Notes: generated from the sequence alone by a model not told the origin. A stretch of DNA of 64,000 nt from JBLXBZ01 sp048265185 (GCA_048265185.1 JBLXBZ010000001.1:434001-498000), one strand, 5' to 3'. Counted from the stretch's first letter, positions 15,350 through 25,029 are shown. Numbers and translations: made by a program.

Positions 15350-16874
15350 CGTAGACTTTGATGGACATGGGGCGCGGGGCCGACTTAACGGCTCCGGCCC
15401 GGTAGCTGTAATTGATATTGGTTCGAATTCCGTTCGATTGGTTGTCTATGAGCGTTGCGGCCGTTCGCCGACGACGCTCTTCAATGAGAAAGTTCTTGCG
15501 GGGCTGGGTCGGGGCGTCGGCGCCACGGGCCGTCTTTCTGGCGAGTCGATTAAGATCGCGCTGAACGCTTTGGTTCGCTTTCGCGCCATATGTGATCACA
15601 TTGGCGTCAAAGACTTGAAAATTCTCGCCACCGCTGCCGCTCGAGACGCTGAAAACGGTTCAGAATTTCTTGAAGAAGTTGAAAAGCTTTGCCGCAGCAA
15701 AGTTGAAATGTTGTCAGGCCGTGACGAAGCGCGACTTTCAGCTCTGGGCGTGATTTCCGGCGTTTGGCGGCCAAAGGGAATCGTGGGCGACCTGGGCGGC
15801 GGTAGCCTAGAGCTGATCGAAGTTAATGATGAGACCATCGGACACGGACAAACGCTTCCGTTAGGCGGTATTCGCCTTCAGGAGGATTCTGGCTCCAATC
15901 CGGCTAAAGCTCAGAAAATCGCGACTGGTCTTATTTCTGAAGTTGATTGGTTGAGCAATAGTTCCGCTGGACGTCCATTCTACGCCGTTGGCGGCACGTG
16001 GCGCTCGCTCGCGCGGCTGCATTTGTTCCAGCACGGCTATCCCTTGAACGTCATGCACCAATACGCAATTCCGGCGGAAGAGGCTATTGAGTTTTGCCAG
16101 ATAATTGCGGCGCGAGATATTGACAGCCATGACTATATTGACGTCGTGTCCAAGTCTCGTCGTCCGCTTTTACCATTTGGCGCCGTTGTTCTTGAGCAGG
16201 TTCTGCGTCGCTCAAAGGCGAGCGAGGTGGTGATGTCCGCGCTCGGCGTTCGTGAAGGCTTGCTTTACGACAGTTTGCCGGATGAGTTGAAAAAGCGCGA
16301 TCCACTGATTGAAACGGCAAAAGAGTTGTCTTGCTTGCGCTCTCGCTCGCCGGCCTATACCCGCGAGCTGATTGAATGGACAAATCAGGCGTTCTCCGCT
16401 GTCGGGCTGGAGGAGACTGAATATGAGCGCCGTTTGCGCACCGCCGGGTGTTTGTTGTCTGACATCGGTTGGCGAGCCCATCCAGATTATCGCGGCGAGC
16501 AAAGTTTAAATATTATTTCAAACGCGGGTTTTGTCGGTCTCGATCATCCGGGGCGGGCTTATTTGGCTCTCACCGCTTATTATCGTCATCAAGGGCTGGT
16601 TGACGAGAGCCTCAGTCCACGACTGAGAGAATTACTGAGCTCCCGCTTGAAGGAAAGAGCGCGCATTTTGGGGGCGGCGTTACGTGTCACCTCGCTGATA
16701 AGCGCTTCGATCGCAGGAAATTTGTTGGGCGCAAGAGTAGAAGCTAACGGTGGCGTCGCCACATTGCACCTGCCTGGCGCCTTGGCGCAGCTGGATGGCG
16801 ATCGGTTGCGCAAACGTATGACGCAATTTAGCAAATTGGTCGGCATGAAAGCCGAAATTTTGGCGCAGCCATAA
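15342..16874 (+). CDS. ppx: Exopolyphosphatase / Ppx-GppA family phosphatase
   Basis: About 510 residues. It hydrolyses terminal phosphate from polyphosphate and/or converts pppGpp to ppGpp. The actin-like ATPase fold is shown by PVAVIDIGSNSVRLVVYE (phosphate 1), a LATAAARDAENG block, and GVIGDLGGGSLELIEV-like phosphate 2 (written IVGDLGGGSLELIEV). The C-terminal ~200 residues resemble the HD-like helical domain of Ppx. No ATG lies near the N-terminus; GTG 15342 (overlapping the ppk stop) with a GGAG upstream is chosen, and TTG 15324 is an alternative. A hairpin follows. Confidence 0.9.
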   Translation: MDDVDFDGHGARGRLNGSGPVAVIDIGSNSVRLVVYERCGRSPTTLFNEKVLAGLGRGVGATGRLSGESIKIALNALVRFRAICDHIGVKDLKILATAAARDAENGSEFLEEVEKLCRSKVEMLSGRDEARLSALGVISGVWRPKGIVGDLGGGSLELIEVNDETIGHGQTLPLGGIRLQEDSGSNPAKAQKIATGLISEVDWLSNSSAGRPFYAVGGTWRSLARLHLFQHGYPLNVMHQYAIPAEEAIEFCQIIAARDIDSHDYIDVVSKSRRPLLPFGAVVLEQVLRRSKASEVVMSALGVREGLLYDSLPDELKKRDPLIETAKELSCLRSRSPAYTRELIEWTNQAFSAVGLEETEYERRLRTAGCLLSDIGWRAHPDYRGEQSLNIISNAGFVGLDHPGRAYLALTAYYRHQGLVDESLSPRLRELLSSRLKERARILGAALRVTSLISASIAGNLLGARVEANGGVATLHLPGALAQLDGDRLRKRMTQFSKLVGMKAEILAQP

Positions 16875-16879
16875 AAGAC

Positions 16880-16914
16880 GCGCAAATGGGGCGGAGAGAA
16901 CGCCCTGTTTGCGC
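16880..16914. terminator. Bidirectional hairpin between ppx and rnd
   Basis: A 14-base stem (GCGCAAATGGGGCG with CGCCCTGTTTGCGC, two G-T pairs) and a 7-base loop between convergent genes. T runs are weak. Confidence 0.65.
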
Positions 16915-16949
16915 GCGATCTTGCGTGCTCGCTAACCAGTTGCGACGCC

Positions 16950-18164
16950 TTATTTCTGCGCCGGCTTCTTTTTCTTTTGGAGGTTAGCAGCGTTCCTCTG
17001 ATCGTTCAAATGAACTTCTGTTTCAACAGGAACGACCTTCCGGCCATTAAACGCCAAGGCGATTTCGCCGCGTTTTAGCTTTAGTGCGTATTCTCCAAAA
17101 AGCTCGCGTCGCCACCCTTTAAGGGCGGAAACAGGAGCGTCGTCATCCGCCGCGATCTTTTCCAGGTCATCGACGGTGGCGATCACTTTCGCCGCAACGC
17201 CGTTGCTCTCGCTGACGAGTTTCAACAAAACTTTCAACAGGTCGACAGCCGCGCCAGAGCCATCCGGAGCAGGTTTCCCTTTCGGCAGGATGGGAAGCTC
17301 TTTCTTGGGAATGGCTAGCGCCTTGCGAACGGCTTTCAGGATTTCTTCCCCGGATTTCGAGCGTTCGAAACCGCGAGGTATGGTTCTCAGCGCCGCCAGA
17401 TTTTCCATTGTAGAGGGTTGCTGGGCGGCGATTTCATAGATCGCGTCATCTTTGATCACGCGATTGCGTGGAACGTCACGCCCTCGCGCCTCGCTTTCCC
17501 GCCAAGCGGCGACTTCTTTCAAGACCGCAAGCTCAATCGGTTTGCGCACGCGCAGCTTGAGACGTTGCCAGGCTTTGTCCGGATCGGTTCGATAAGTGGA
17601 TTCGGAGGTAAGCGTTTCCATTTCATCGCCAACCCAGTGACTTCGATTTTGCTCAGCAAGGTTAGCCTTGAGGAATTGATAAACGTCGCGCAGATGGGTC
17701 ACGTCCGCCAAGGCGTAGTCAAGTTGCTTGTTCGTGAGCGGGCGTCGGGACCAATCCGTGAAACGGGAGGATTTATCTATTTTTGCCCCGGTGACTTTCT
17801 GCACCAATTGGTCATAGGATATCGAGTCTCCGAATCCGCACACCATGGCGGCGACCTGAGTGTCAAACACAGGGGAGGGGACAAATCCCCCCAGATGGTA
17901 GACTATTTCGATATCCTGACGCGCGGCGTGAAAGACTTTGGTGACCTTTTCATCGCGCATACAGGCGAAGAAAGGCTCTAGGTCCAAATCTTTCGATAGA
18001 GCGTCAATAATGACCGCCTCATCTGGCCCCGCCATTTGAATGACGCATAATTTTGGCCAAAATGTCGTTTCACGCAGGAACTCCGTATCAACCGTCACAT
18101 AGTCGTGCTCAGCTAATCGGGTGCAAACTGCGGCGAGATCTGATGTTTTCGTTATGACTTTCAT
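16950..18164 (-). CDS. rnd: Ribonuclease D
   Basis: A 404-residue 3'-5' exoribonuclease involved in tRNA and stable RNA 3' maturation. The DEDDy catalytic set is visible: VTVDTEFLRE (Asp, Glu), VFHAARQDIEIVYH (Asp) and a late Tyr/Asp in LDYALADVTHLRDVY. An HRDC nucleic-acid-binding domain follows around residues 200-290 (VAAWRESEARGRDVPRNRVI and a PRGFERSKSGEEIL stretch). The C-terminus is Lys-rich. Length fits bacterial RNase D. It diverges from the ParA-like gene. Confidence 0.94.
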   Translation of the reverse strand: MKVITKTSDLAAVCTRLAEHDYVTVDTEFLRETTFWPKLCVIQMAGPDEAVIIDALSKDLDLEPFFACMRDEKVTKVFHAARQDIEIVYHLGGFVPSPVFDTQVAAMVCGFGDSISYDQLVQKVTGAKIDKSSRFTDWSRRPLTNKQLDYALADVTHLRDVYQFLKANLAEQNRSHWVGDEMETLTSESTYRTDPDKAWQRLKLRVRKPIELAVLKEVAAWRESEARGRDVPRNRVIKDDAIYEIAAQQPSTMENLAALRTIPRGFERSKSGEEILKAVRKALAIPKKELPILPKGKPAPDGSGAAVDLLKVLLKLVSESNGVAAKVIATVDDLEKIAADDDAPVSALKGWRRELFGEYALKLKRGEIALAFNGRKVVPVETEVHLNDQRNAANLQKKKKPAQK

Positions 18165-18262
18165 GGTGATGAGTAGCTATATCTTAGGTTTATCTATTTG
18201 TCGCCACGAAAGCGTCATTCTTTCACCAAGATTTGATAATTTCGGGGAGCGGCGCCTTGCAG

Positions 18263-18286
18263 GGCGCACAATGTGCGCCTATTGTG
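18263..18286. promoter_or_regulatory. Overlapping inverted repeats ahead of the ParA-like gene
   Basis: GGCGCAC-AAT-GTGCGCC (18263-18279) overlaps CACAAT-N8-ATTGTG (18267-18286). The nested dyads lie about 95 bases ahead of the ParA-like start, in the rnd/parA divergent gap. This could be an operator for either gene; it is sequence pattern only. Confidence 0.35.
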
Positions 18287-18378
18287 TGTTTTAACTTAGA
18301 TATAGGTACGAGAAAACGACAGGCGTTGTAGACAAAATATTGCTTTCGCCAATGTTGGAGGAATCGGGGGTTTACGAA

Positions 18379-19005
18379 ATGAGAAAAATTCTAATCGCTA
18401 ACGGCAAGGGCGGATGCGGCAAAACAACGATCGCCACCACGCTTGCGGCGGCTTTGGCCAATAGCGGCGCGGACGTCATTCTCGCGGACGCTGACCGTCA
18501 GGGATCGTCATTGTCTTGGCTGAAAGCTCGTCCCGAAAATCTGGCGAAAATCGAAGCGCTTGATTGGTCGAAAGAAAAGGCGATTGGTGAATTTCCCAAA
18601 GGGCGCGACGCGCTGGTCATTGACGGTCCAGGCGGCTTACGCTCCACCCTTGCCGAACAGTTGATTGCAGAATGCGACGACGTTGTCGTACCGGTTTCTC
18701 CGTCTGCGTTCGACTGGAACGCTACTGAGAAATTCGTCAATCGGATTAGCAAGATGAAACGCGTGAAAAAGGGCAAGGCGGGGATTCACCTCATCGCCAA
18801 TCGCGTTCGCCCTCGCACGCGGATTTTGAGCGAACTGGAGACCTTTATGTCTGATCTGGGCTATCCTGTGCTCGCGCGTCTGTCTGATCGGGTTGTATAT
18901 GCGCGCCTCGCTTCCAACGGCGAAAGCGTCTTTGACCAAAACACGCGTGAGAATATTTCCGCCAGATCGCAATGGCAGCCTCTGATTCTTGCGGTTCAGG
19001 AATAA
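18379..19005 (+). CDS. Orphan ParA/MinD-family ATPase
   Basis: A 208-residue P-loop ATPase of the ParA superfamily. The deviant Walker A KGGCGKTT (residues 10-17) carries the signature lysine, Walker A' is VILADADRQGSS, and Walker B is ALVIDGPGGL. There is no N-terminal HTH, so it belongs to the short ParA class, which positions plasmids, chemoreceptor clusters or carboxysome-like cargo on the nucleoid. No ParB or parS-like partner is seen next to it, so cargo and role are unknown. MipZ is another short relative, but the KGGSGKS motif I expect of MipZ is absent. ATG 18379 is chosen because the family begins right at the first beta strand. Confidence 0.85.
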   Translation: MRKILIANGKGGCGKTTIATTLAAALANSGADVILADADRQGSSLSWLKARPENLAKIEALDWSKEKAIGEFPKGRDALVIDGPGGLRSTLAEQLIAECDDVVVPVSPSAFDWNATEKFVNRISKMKRVKKGKAGIHLIANRVRPRTRILSELETFMSDLGYPVLARLSDRVVYARLASNGESVFDQNTRENISARSQWQPLILAVQE

Positions 19006-19191
19006 ACCGTCTTTGAATTGAGGGAAGATGATTTGCAAAAAAAGGTGCGACAAATCCATTGCTCCCTATCGATTTTTAATTGAAGCTGCGAGAAACTTGA
19101 CTTTAGCGGCGCGACATGGCTTGTGCCTTACGGCACCGCTTTTGCGGGTGTTTACGACAATTATTCTCTATTCAGACCGCCCGAGGACATC

Positions 19192-20976
19192 ATGCATCGC
19201 TATCGTAGCCACACATGCGGAGAAATTCGCGAAACCCATGTCGGTGAAGACGTTCGCCTTTCTGGCTGGGTTCATCGTGTGCGGGATCACGGCGGCTTGT
19301 TGTTCATCGATTTGCGGGATCATTACGGCATGACCCAATGCGTAGTGGATCCGGACTCGCCGGCTTTTAAACTGGCGGAGACTATCCGTGCGGAATGGTG
19401 CGTTCGCATCGACGGCGCCGTAAAGAAACGCACCGATGAAACGATCAATGAAGCTCTTCCTACAGGGCGGATTGAAATTTTTATTCAGGAGCTGGAAGTT
19501 CTGGGCGCGTCTAAAGAACTGCCGCTTCCGGTTTTCGGCGAACAGGAATATCCTGAAGACACGCGGTTGACCTATCGGTTCTTGGATTTGCGCCGTGAGA
19601 CCTTGCATAAAAACATAATGACGCGCACCAAGGTGATTTCATCCTTGCGCAACCGGATGGCCGCGGAGAATTTTTCCGAATTCCAGACGCCGATTCTCAC
19701 AGCGTCGTCTCCTGAAGGCGCCCGTGACTTTCTCGTTCCCTCGCGTATTCATCCCGGCAAATTTTATGCTTTGCCGCAGGCGCCGCAGCAATTCAAACAA
19801 CTGTTGATGATGTCGGGCTTTGACCGATATTTCCAGATTGCTCCATGTTTCCGCGATGAAGATCCGCGCGCGGATCGCTTGCCTGGCGAATTTTATCAAC
19901 TTGACGTTGAAATGAGCTTCGTCACTCAGGAGGACGTTCTCACCACTATGGAACCGGTGATGAGGGGGATTTTTGAGGAGTTTGCGGAAGGTAAGGAAGT
20001 CACGCAGGTTTTCCCGCGCATTCCCTATGATGAAGCCTTGCGTAAATATGGCTCCGATAAACCCGATCTTCGCAACCCGATTGAAATGCAGGCCGTCACA
20101 GAGCATTTCGCTGGTTCCGGCTTCAAGATTTTCGCTCGGATGATTGAGAATGATCCAAAAGTAGAAGTATGGGCCATTCCGGCTCCCAAGGGCGGCAGCC
20201 GCGCTTTTTGCGACCGGATGAATTCCTGGGCGCAATCTGAAGGACAGCCTGGCCTTGGTTATATTTTCTGGCGCGATGAAAACGGAAGCGTCGAGGGGGC
20301 GGGGCCTCTTGCAAAGAATATTGGTGCTGAACGCACGGACGCGATGCGCGCTCAGCTCGGTTTGGAAGCCGGCGACGCCGTGTTTTTTGTTGCCGGAAAT
20401 CCGGCGAAATTCGTCGACTTCGCCGGCAAGGCGAGAACGCGCGTCGGTGAGGAGCTGGACCTCATCGATCAGAATAAATTCGCGCTGTGCTGGATTGTCG
20501 ACTTCCCAATGTATGAATGGAACGAAGACGAGAAAAAAGTCGACTTCTGTCATAACCCGTTTTCGATGCCGGCTGGCGGCGTTGAGGGACTTGAGGGAAC
20601 CGATCCGCTGGAATTGAAAGCCTATCAATATGACGCGGTTTGCAACGGCTTCGAAATCGCGTCCGGCGCCATTCGAAATCATTTGCCAGAGGTGATGAAG
20701 AAAGCCTTTGAAATCGCTGGATATGACGAGAGCGTTCTGCAAGAGCGCTTTGGCGGCATGTATCGGGCGTTTCAATATGGCGCGCCGCCACATGGCGGCA
20801 TGGCGGCTGGGGTCGATCGTATCGTCATGCTGATCTGCGGTGTGAAAAATTTGCGTGAAATCAGCTTGTTCCCGATGAACCAACAGGCCAACGACCTATT
20901 AATGGGAGCGCCGTCGGACGCGACACCCGCACAGCTTCGCGAGTTGCACATCCGCCTCAATTTACCGCAAAACTAG
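19192..20976 (+). CDS. aspS: Aspartate--tRNA ligase
   Basis: 594 residues, class II bacterial-type AspRS. An N-terminal OB-fold anticodon domain (VRLSGWVHRVRDHGGLLFID) is followed by the catalytic core with motif 2 (CFRDEDPRADRLPGEFYQLD) and motif 3 (GGMAAGVDRIVMLICG), and the GAD insertion between them. The VHRVRDHGG stretch resembles non-discriminating AspRS, which also charges tRNA-Asn for the GatCAB route; that is a weak inference from memory of such enzymes. ATG 19192 follows CGAGGA. A terminator hairpin follows the gene. Confidence 0.97.
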   Translation: MHRYRSHTCGEIRETHVGEDVRLSGWVHRVRDHGGLLFIDLRDHYGMTQCVVDPDSPAFKLAETIRAEWCVRIDGAVKKRTDETINEALPTGRIEIFIQELEVLGASKELPLPVFGEQEYPEDTRLTYRFLDLRRETLHKNIMTRTKVISSLRNRMAAENFSEFQTPILTASSPEGARDFLVPSRIHPGKFYALPQAPQQFKQLLMMSGFDRYFQIAPCFRDEDPRADRLPGEFYQLDVEMSFVTQEDVLTTMEPVMRGIFEEFAEGKEVTQVFPRIPYDEALRKYGSDKPDLRNPIEMQAVTEHFAGSGFKIFARMIENDPKVEVWAIPAPKGGSRAFCDRMNSWAQSEGQPGLGYIFWRDENGSVEGAGPLAKNIGAERTDAMRAQLGLEAGDAVFFVAGNPAKFVDFAGKARTRVGEELDLIDQNKFALCWIVDFPMYEWNEDEKKVDFCHNPFSMPAGGVEGLEGTDPLELKAYQYDAVCNGFEIASGAIRNHLPEVMKKAFEIAGYDESVLQERFGGMYRAFQYGAPPHGGMAAGVDRIVMLICGVKNLREISLFPMNQQANDLLMGAPSDATPAQLRELHIRLNLPQN

Positions 20977-21030
20977 GGCGCGGACGAAACTGATACGCGT
21001 AGACCATTGCAGACGCGATGAAAATCAGGC

Positions 21031-21070
21031 AAACGGCGTTCCATCATGTATGAAGGGACGCCGTTTGTTT
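21031..21070 (+). terminator. Terminator after aspS
   Basis: AAACGGCGTTCC pairs with GGGACGCCGTTT (one G-T pair) across a short loop, followed by GTTTGTT. It starts 54 bases after the aspS stop codon. Confidence 0.75.
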
Positions 21071-21084
21071 GTTAAAGCGCCATT

Positions 21085-22914
21085 GTGGAAGACGTTCCGG
21101 CGCAGCCGAAAGGAAGCCGCTTTGTGCTGAAATCTTTGGAAACCTGGCTGTTTAAAGACCCTGAAAGCGCATTGTCATTGATCAGGCGTCTCGCCTCGGA
21201 CAACCTGCGCCGATATTTGCCGCGCTATGGCGTCGCATTTTTCTTCATGGCTTTGGTGGCGGGGTCCACTGCCGCGAGCGCCTGGATCATGAAGGATGTG
21301 ATCAACGAGGTGTTCATCAACCGCGACGCGGGAATGGTGTATGTCATCGCCGGGGCGGTTATGGTCATTTTTTCCATCAAGGGCGCGGCCACCTATGGTC
21401 AAAATGTCGTCATGAGCCGCATCGGCAATAGCATTGTCGCCAATGCGCAACGCCGTCTTTACGACAACATCATCCGACAGGACATGAGTTTCTTTGACGC
21501 GACGGCGCTTGGAGAGATATCAACGCGGCTGTCGCACAACACCTCGGCGGCGAGAGCCGTTCTCGACACCGTCGTCACGAGCATTGGTCGCGACGTGCTC
21601 ACATTGTTCGGTCTTGTGATCGTCATGGTCGCTCAGGATCCGGTCATGAGCCTGATAGCGCTTGTGATCATGCCGCCGGCGGTTATCGCTGTGTCCTTGT
21701 TGGTGCGGCGCGTGCGCAAAGTCGCCAAATCGCAATTTGTTTCCCTGACTCGTATTGTATCTATCGTTCAGGAAACGGCGATCGGCGTCAAAGTGGTGAA
21801 ATCTTTCGGGGTCGAGCCGCGACTGCGCAAACAGATGGCGCGCGCCGTTGGCGACGTGGAGCGGCAAGCGAATAAAATCGCCGCCTTGACGGCGCGAACT
21901 TCGCCCTTGATGGAAACGCTAGGCGGCTTCGCCATCGCCATCATCATTCTCTACGGCGGTTATAGCGTGATCGAGCTGGGGCGCGACCCGGGAGCGTTCT
22001 TCGCATTCATCACGGCGCTGCTTCTCGCCTATGATCCGGCTAAACGCCTAGCGCGCCTTCAAGTGAATTTGAGTAATAACCTTGTTGGCGTAAAACTCAT
22101 GTTCGAGCTTCTTGATCGGCCAATTCTGTTGGCGGACAAGCCGGACGCGAAACCTTTGGAGGTGAAGCGCGGCGACATCGTTTTTGACGAGGTGTCGTTT
22201 AGTTATGGCGAAGCGCCTGCGGTCAACGGCCTGAACTTTCACGCGCATCCCGGTCAGGTCACGGCGCTTGTTGGGTTGTCGGGTGCGGGTAAGTCTACAG
22301 TATTCTCTTTACTTGAGCGTTTTTATGAAAACGACAGTGGATCAATAAAGATTGACGGCCACGACATTCGCAGCGTTACGCTTGAAAGTTTGCGCCACCA
22401 GATCGCACTGGTGTCGCAAGACACTTTTCTGTTTGATATGAGCGTTAAAGATAACATTCTTATCGGACGTCCGGGCGCGAGCGATGAGGATATCATCAAA
22501 GCGGCTCAAGCGGCCAACGCCGATGAATTCATTCAAAAGCTCGAGAATGGATATGACAATCTGGTTGGGGAGGGCGGTGGTCGTCTTTCAGGCGGGCAGA
22601 GACAACGCATCGCCATAGCCCGAGCCATGCTACGCAACGCGCCAATCCTTTTGCTTGATGAGGCCACTTCCGCGTTGGACGCGGAGTCTGAGAATAAGAT
22701 ACAGGTGGCGTTGAAACGTTTGATGGTTGGGCGCACGACTCTGGTTATCGCTCACCGGTTGGCGACGGTGCGTGACGCGGACAAGATTCTTGTAATGGAT
22801 CAGGGGCGTGTGGTTGAAACTGGATCACATTCAACGTTAATCGAACAAAATGGTATCTATAAACGGCTCTGCGATCTCCAGTTTCGAGACGAGAGCGCCT
22901 CGCAAACGGCCTAG
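21085..22914 (+). CDS. ABC exporter, fused permease-ATPase (MsbA-like)
   Basis: A 609-residue half-transporter: about six membrane segments (residues ~45-340) followed by one ABC domain with Walker A GLSGAGKSTVFSLL, signature LSGGQRQRIAIARAML, Walker B ILLLDEATSALD and H-loop VIAHRLATV. The order fits the lipid-A/multidrug exporter group (MsbA, LmrA); the substrate is not readable. The start is uncertain: GTG 21085 is used, but GTG 21124 has the better ribosome site (AAGGAAG) and would shorten the protein by 13 residues. The gene has its own promoter space after the aspS terminator and is convergent with the exported-protein pair. Confidence 0.9.
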   Translation: MEDVPAQPKGSRFVLKSLETWLFKDPESALSLIRRLASDNLRRYLPRYGVAFFFMALVAGSTAASAWIMKDVINEVFINRDAGMVYVIAGAVMVIFSIKGAATYGQNVVMSRIGNSIVANAQRRLYDNIIRQDMSFFDATALGEISTRLSHNTSAARAVLDTVVTSIGRDVLTLFGLVIVMVAQDPVMSLIALVIMPPAVIAVSLLVRRVRKVAKSQFVSLTRIVSIVQETAIGVKVVKSFGVEPRLRKQMARAVGDVERQANKIAALTARTSPLMETLGGFAIAIIILYGGYSVIELGRDPGAFFAFITALLLAYDPAKRLARLQVNLSNNLVGVKLMFELLDRPILLADKPDAKPLEVKRGDIVFDEVSFSYGEAPAVNGLNFHAHPGQVTALVGLSGAGKSTVFSLLERFYENDSGSIKIDGHDIRSVTLESLRHQIALVSQDTFLFDMSVKDNILIGRPGASDEDIIKAAQAANADEFIQKLENGYDNLVGEGGGRLSGGQRQRIAIARAMLRNAPILLLDEATSALDAESENKIQVALKRLMVGRTTLVIAHRLATVRDADKILVMDQGRVVETGSHSTLIEQNGIYKRLCDLQFRDESASQTA

Positions 22915-22927
22915 ATTTTTAAAAGAA

Positions 22928-22948
22928 GGCGCGGAAGTGATCCGCGCC
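22928..22948 (-). terminator. Terminator of the tandem exported-protein genes
   Basis: A perfect 8-base stem GGCGCGGA/TCCGCGCC with a 5-base loop. On the minus strand it is followed by TTCTTTTAA, so it mainly serves the leftward genes, though it may also stop the exporter gene. Confidence 0.75.
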
Positions 22949-22974
22949 CTCACGTCTCAAGTTTAGTTATATTT

Positions 22975-25029
22975 TTACTGGGCTGCGTGTACCGACGCGC
23001 CTAAAACTTCCGGAATCTTGGAGGGGTCCGTGGCCAGCACCCCCAAAATCTGTGTAACCGGGACCGGTGATTGCGGAGCCACTTCAATATCAATTTCCTT
23101 GTTATTGATAAGGAAAGTTTTCAGGGCTGCGTGAAGCGACGTTCCAAACGGCGTATTAGCGAGAGGACCAAGTTCCTTCTTCAGTTCATCCGCGAAACTA
23201 TAAGCCAGCGTCTCTGGAGAAATTTTTTCCTCCTTGGCGGAATGCGCGATGAAAGCGCCGATAAGCGGCGCTTTTGAGATGGTCACCCGACCGCCGATGA
23301 CCTTCGCGTTCGCCATGAGCGCTCGATATTGTTTCGGACTTTCAAATACCGCACGTTTTACGCCGCCAATTTTCAACGACACACGCGCTTCAACGCCATC
23401 GATGATTTTCATCTCATAGCGCTCAACGTCAAGAATTTCAGTTAATTCATCATAGGTGACGTTAATGTTTTCATTGTAGTTGATCTTATTCAGATCGATT
23501 TCCTTGAAGATCGCGACGATCATGTCGTCGCTCAAGGCTTCAACTGGAAAAATGAAATCCCGCGTCTCACTCTCAATTCGGGTTGGTATGGAGGATATAA
23601 ACGCTCCCATGTCCAACGACCAATTTGTGAGGCTGATAGGGGCGGAAAACTCAGGTGTTTTTGCCTGCATTCCTTCAATTGACGCATGCCCAAGCGTGGG
23701 GATCACGCTCATAATCTGCGAAAAAGAAGGTGTTTCGTTGGGAGGTGTCGCTGCAAGCGCCGCATAATTCTCAAGCGGAGGAATTCCGAAATCCTTTATT
23801 TCAAAATTCGCTAATTCGAAGGTCTGCATTTCCCCTGCGGCGAACATGACGCCCTTTATGGCGAGAGACTCAATTCCGCTCGCCGAGCCGCCGGAAAATG
23901 AGACTTCGCTGGCGGCGCCCTTCGCATCGGGATGACGAAAAGAGAGACCTTCCAAGGTCGCGTTTTCCACCTTATAGGAGGAGATAATATTGAGTACGGA
24001 CGTGAGAACGGCGTCCTCGTCAAATTTTCTGGATAAGGCGACTTCATCGAGAAGCGGGCCGATTTTCACCGGCTGTCGGTCCGTATCCACCGTCACTTCG
24101 CCAATGGACGTATTCTTTATCGAAAACGATGATTTGCTATCGTCATTCAATTCGACGTCTTTAAGTGTCGTCGATTGATGCAATATGTTTGATGCTGGCT
24201 TTTCGTCGATCAAACCAAGCTGATAAAAAAGGGGCTTGTAATCAATTCCCCTGATTTCCATCTCGCCTGTAGAGAGCTTAAATTCGTATGGTTTTTCCTC
24301 TTGCTCGCCGATTTCCGCAATACTGCTCTTTCCGGTGTGGCGTGCGATTAATTGCTGGGCGATGACCCCGTTTTCAACCCCGGAAACCGACGCTCCTTCG
24401 TAGCGCTCAACCTGTCGATCGCCATAAGGCATGTTTTGCTCCACATCCACGGATTTCGCGGTTAGCGAGGCGATTTTGATTTTCAAATAAAGCTTGGCCA
24501 GCTCCAAGTATTTAGAAATAGGCTTCTTGGGGTCGTTGGACAGTTCCGGCAACGCAGGAATGAAGACGCCTGATCCGTCAGTGTCATTATATCGAACCAT
24601 GAAATTAAGCGGCAAAGTCTCAATTGGTTTGTCGCCGTTTGCGGGGGTGGTCAACGTGCCTATTAAATGAGCTTCGAGGACGCCAGGCGCCGCGAAGCGT
24701 TCAAAATTCACTCCGTCGTCTGAAGCGTTCAGATATTCAAAGGTTATTTCATTCGCGCGAAATGCCAATTTAGCGGAGACGGCGCCTGCGTCGCCCAGAT
24801 CAAAACTGACTGGATAGACAATGTGAGCTTTATGAAGCTTGGCGCCGTCGTCGCCAACTTCCTCAAGTTGAGCGAATTCGGCAATTGTGGCTCCACTGTC
24901 TTGCACGTCATCAAACCAGTTACGAATTTGATCGGTCGCGTCATTCGCCAAAGCTGTGGTTGAGGAAAGCGCCAAGGCAAGCGCAAAAGAACAACTCCGA
25001 CGGGAGGCGACGAACGAATGAAACGGCAT
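22975..25029 (-). CDS. Large exported protein of unknown function (tandem paralogue A)
   Basis: 684 residues with a clear Sec signal peptide (about residues 10-29, ending SSTTALA). The rest is soluble, with many alternating beta-strand-like stretches and no recognised enzyme motif, so a periplasmic role is likely. It is related to the next gene upstream: both carry an 'HxAKE...ET' helix and then a C-terminal segment of the form AALxxFLxN...PVPxxQxLG...P.VL (here QSPVPVTQILGVL). I do not recognise a named family; large AsmA/DUF945-like periplasmic proteins are the nearest idea, unconfirmed. GGAG stands ahead of ATG 25029. An RNA hairpin lies between it and its paralogue, so expression may be partly uncoupled. 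Confidence 0.75.
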   Translation of the reverse strand: MPFHSFVASRRSCSFALALALSSTTALANDATDQIRNWFDDVQDSGATIAEFAQLEEVGDDGAKLHKAHIVYPVSFDLGDAGAVSAKLAFRANEITFEYLNASDDGVNFERFAAPGVLEAHLIGTLTTPANGDKPIETLPLNFMVRYNDTDGSGVFIPALPELSNDPKKPISKYLELAKLYLKIKIASLTAKSVDVEQNMPYGDRQVERYEGASVSGVENGVIAQQLIARHTGKSSIAEIGEQEEKPYEFKLSTGEMEIRGIDYKPLFYQLGLIDEKPASNILHQSTTLKDVELNDDSKSSFSIKNTSIGEVTVDTDRQPVKIGPLLDEVALSRKFDEDAVLTSVLNIISSYKVENATLEGLSFRHPDAKGAASEVSFSGGSASGIESLAIKGVMFAAGEMQTFELANFEIKDFGIPPLENYAALAATPPNETPSFSQIMSVIPTLGHASIEGMQAKTPEFSAPISLTNWSLDMGAFISSIPTRIESETRDFIFPVEALSDDMIVAIFKEIDLNKINYNENINVTYDELTEILDVERYEMKIIDGVEARVSLKIGGVKRAVFESPKQYRALMANAKVIGGRVTISKAPLIGAFIAHSAKEEKISPETLAYSFADELKKELGPLANTPFGTSLHAALKTFLINNKEIDIEVAPQSPVPVTQILGVLATDPSKIPEVLGASVHAAQ

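Noticed and set aside
19639..20883. A 414-residue open frame on the minus strand
   Set aside because: It lies wholly inside aspS on the opposite strand and has no recognisable domain; long antisense frames are normal in this type of DNA.
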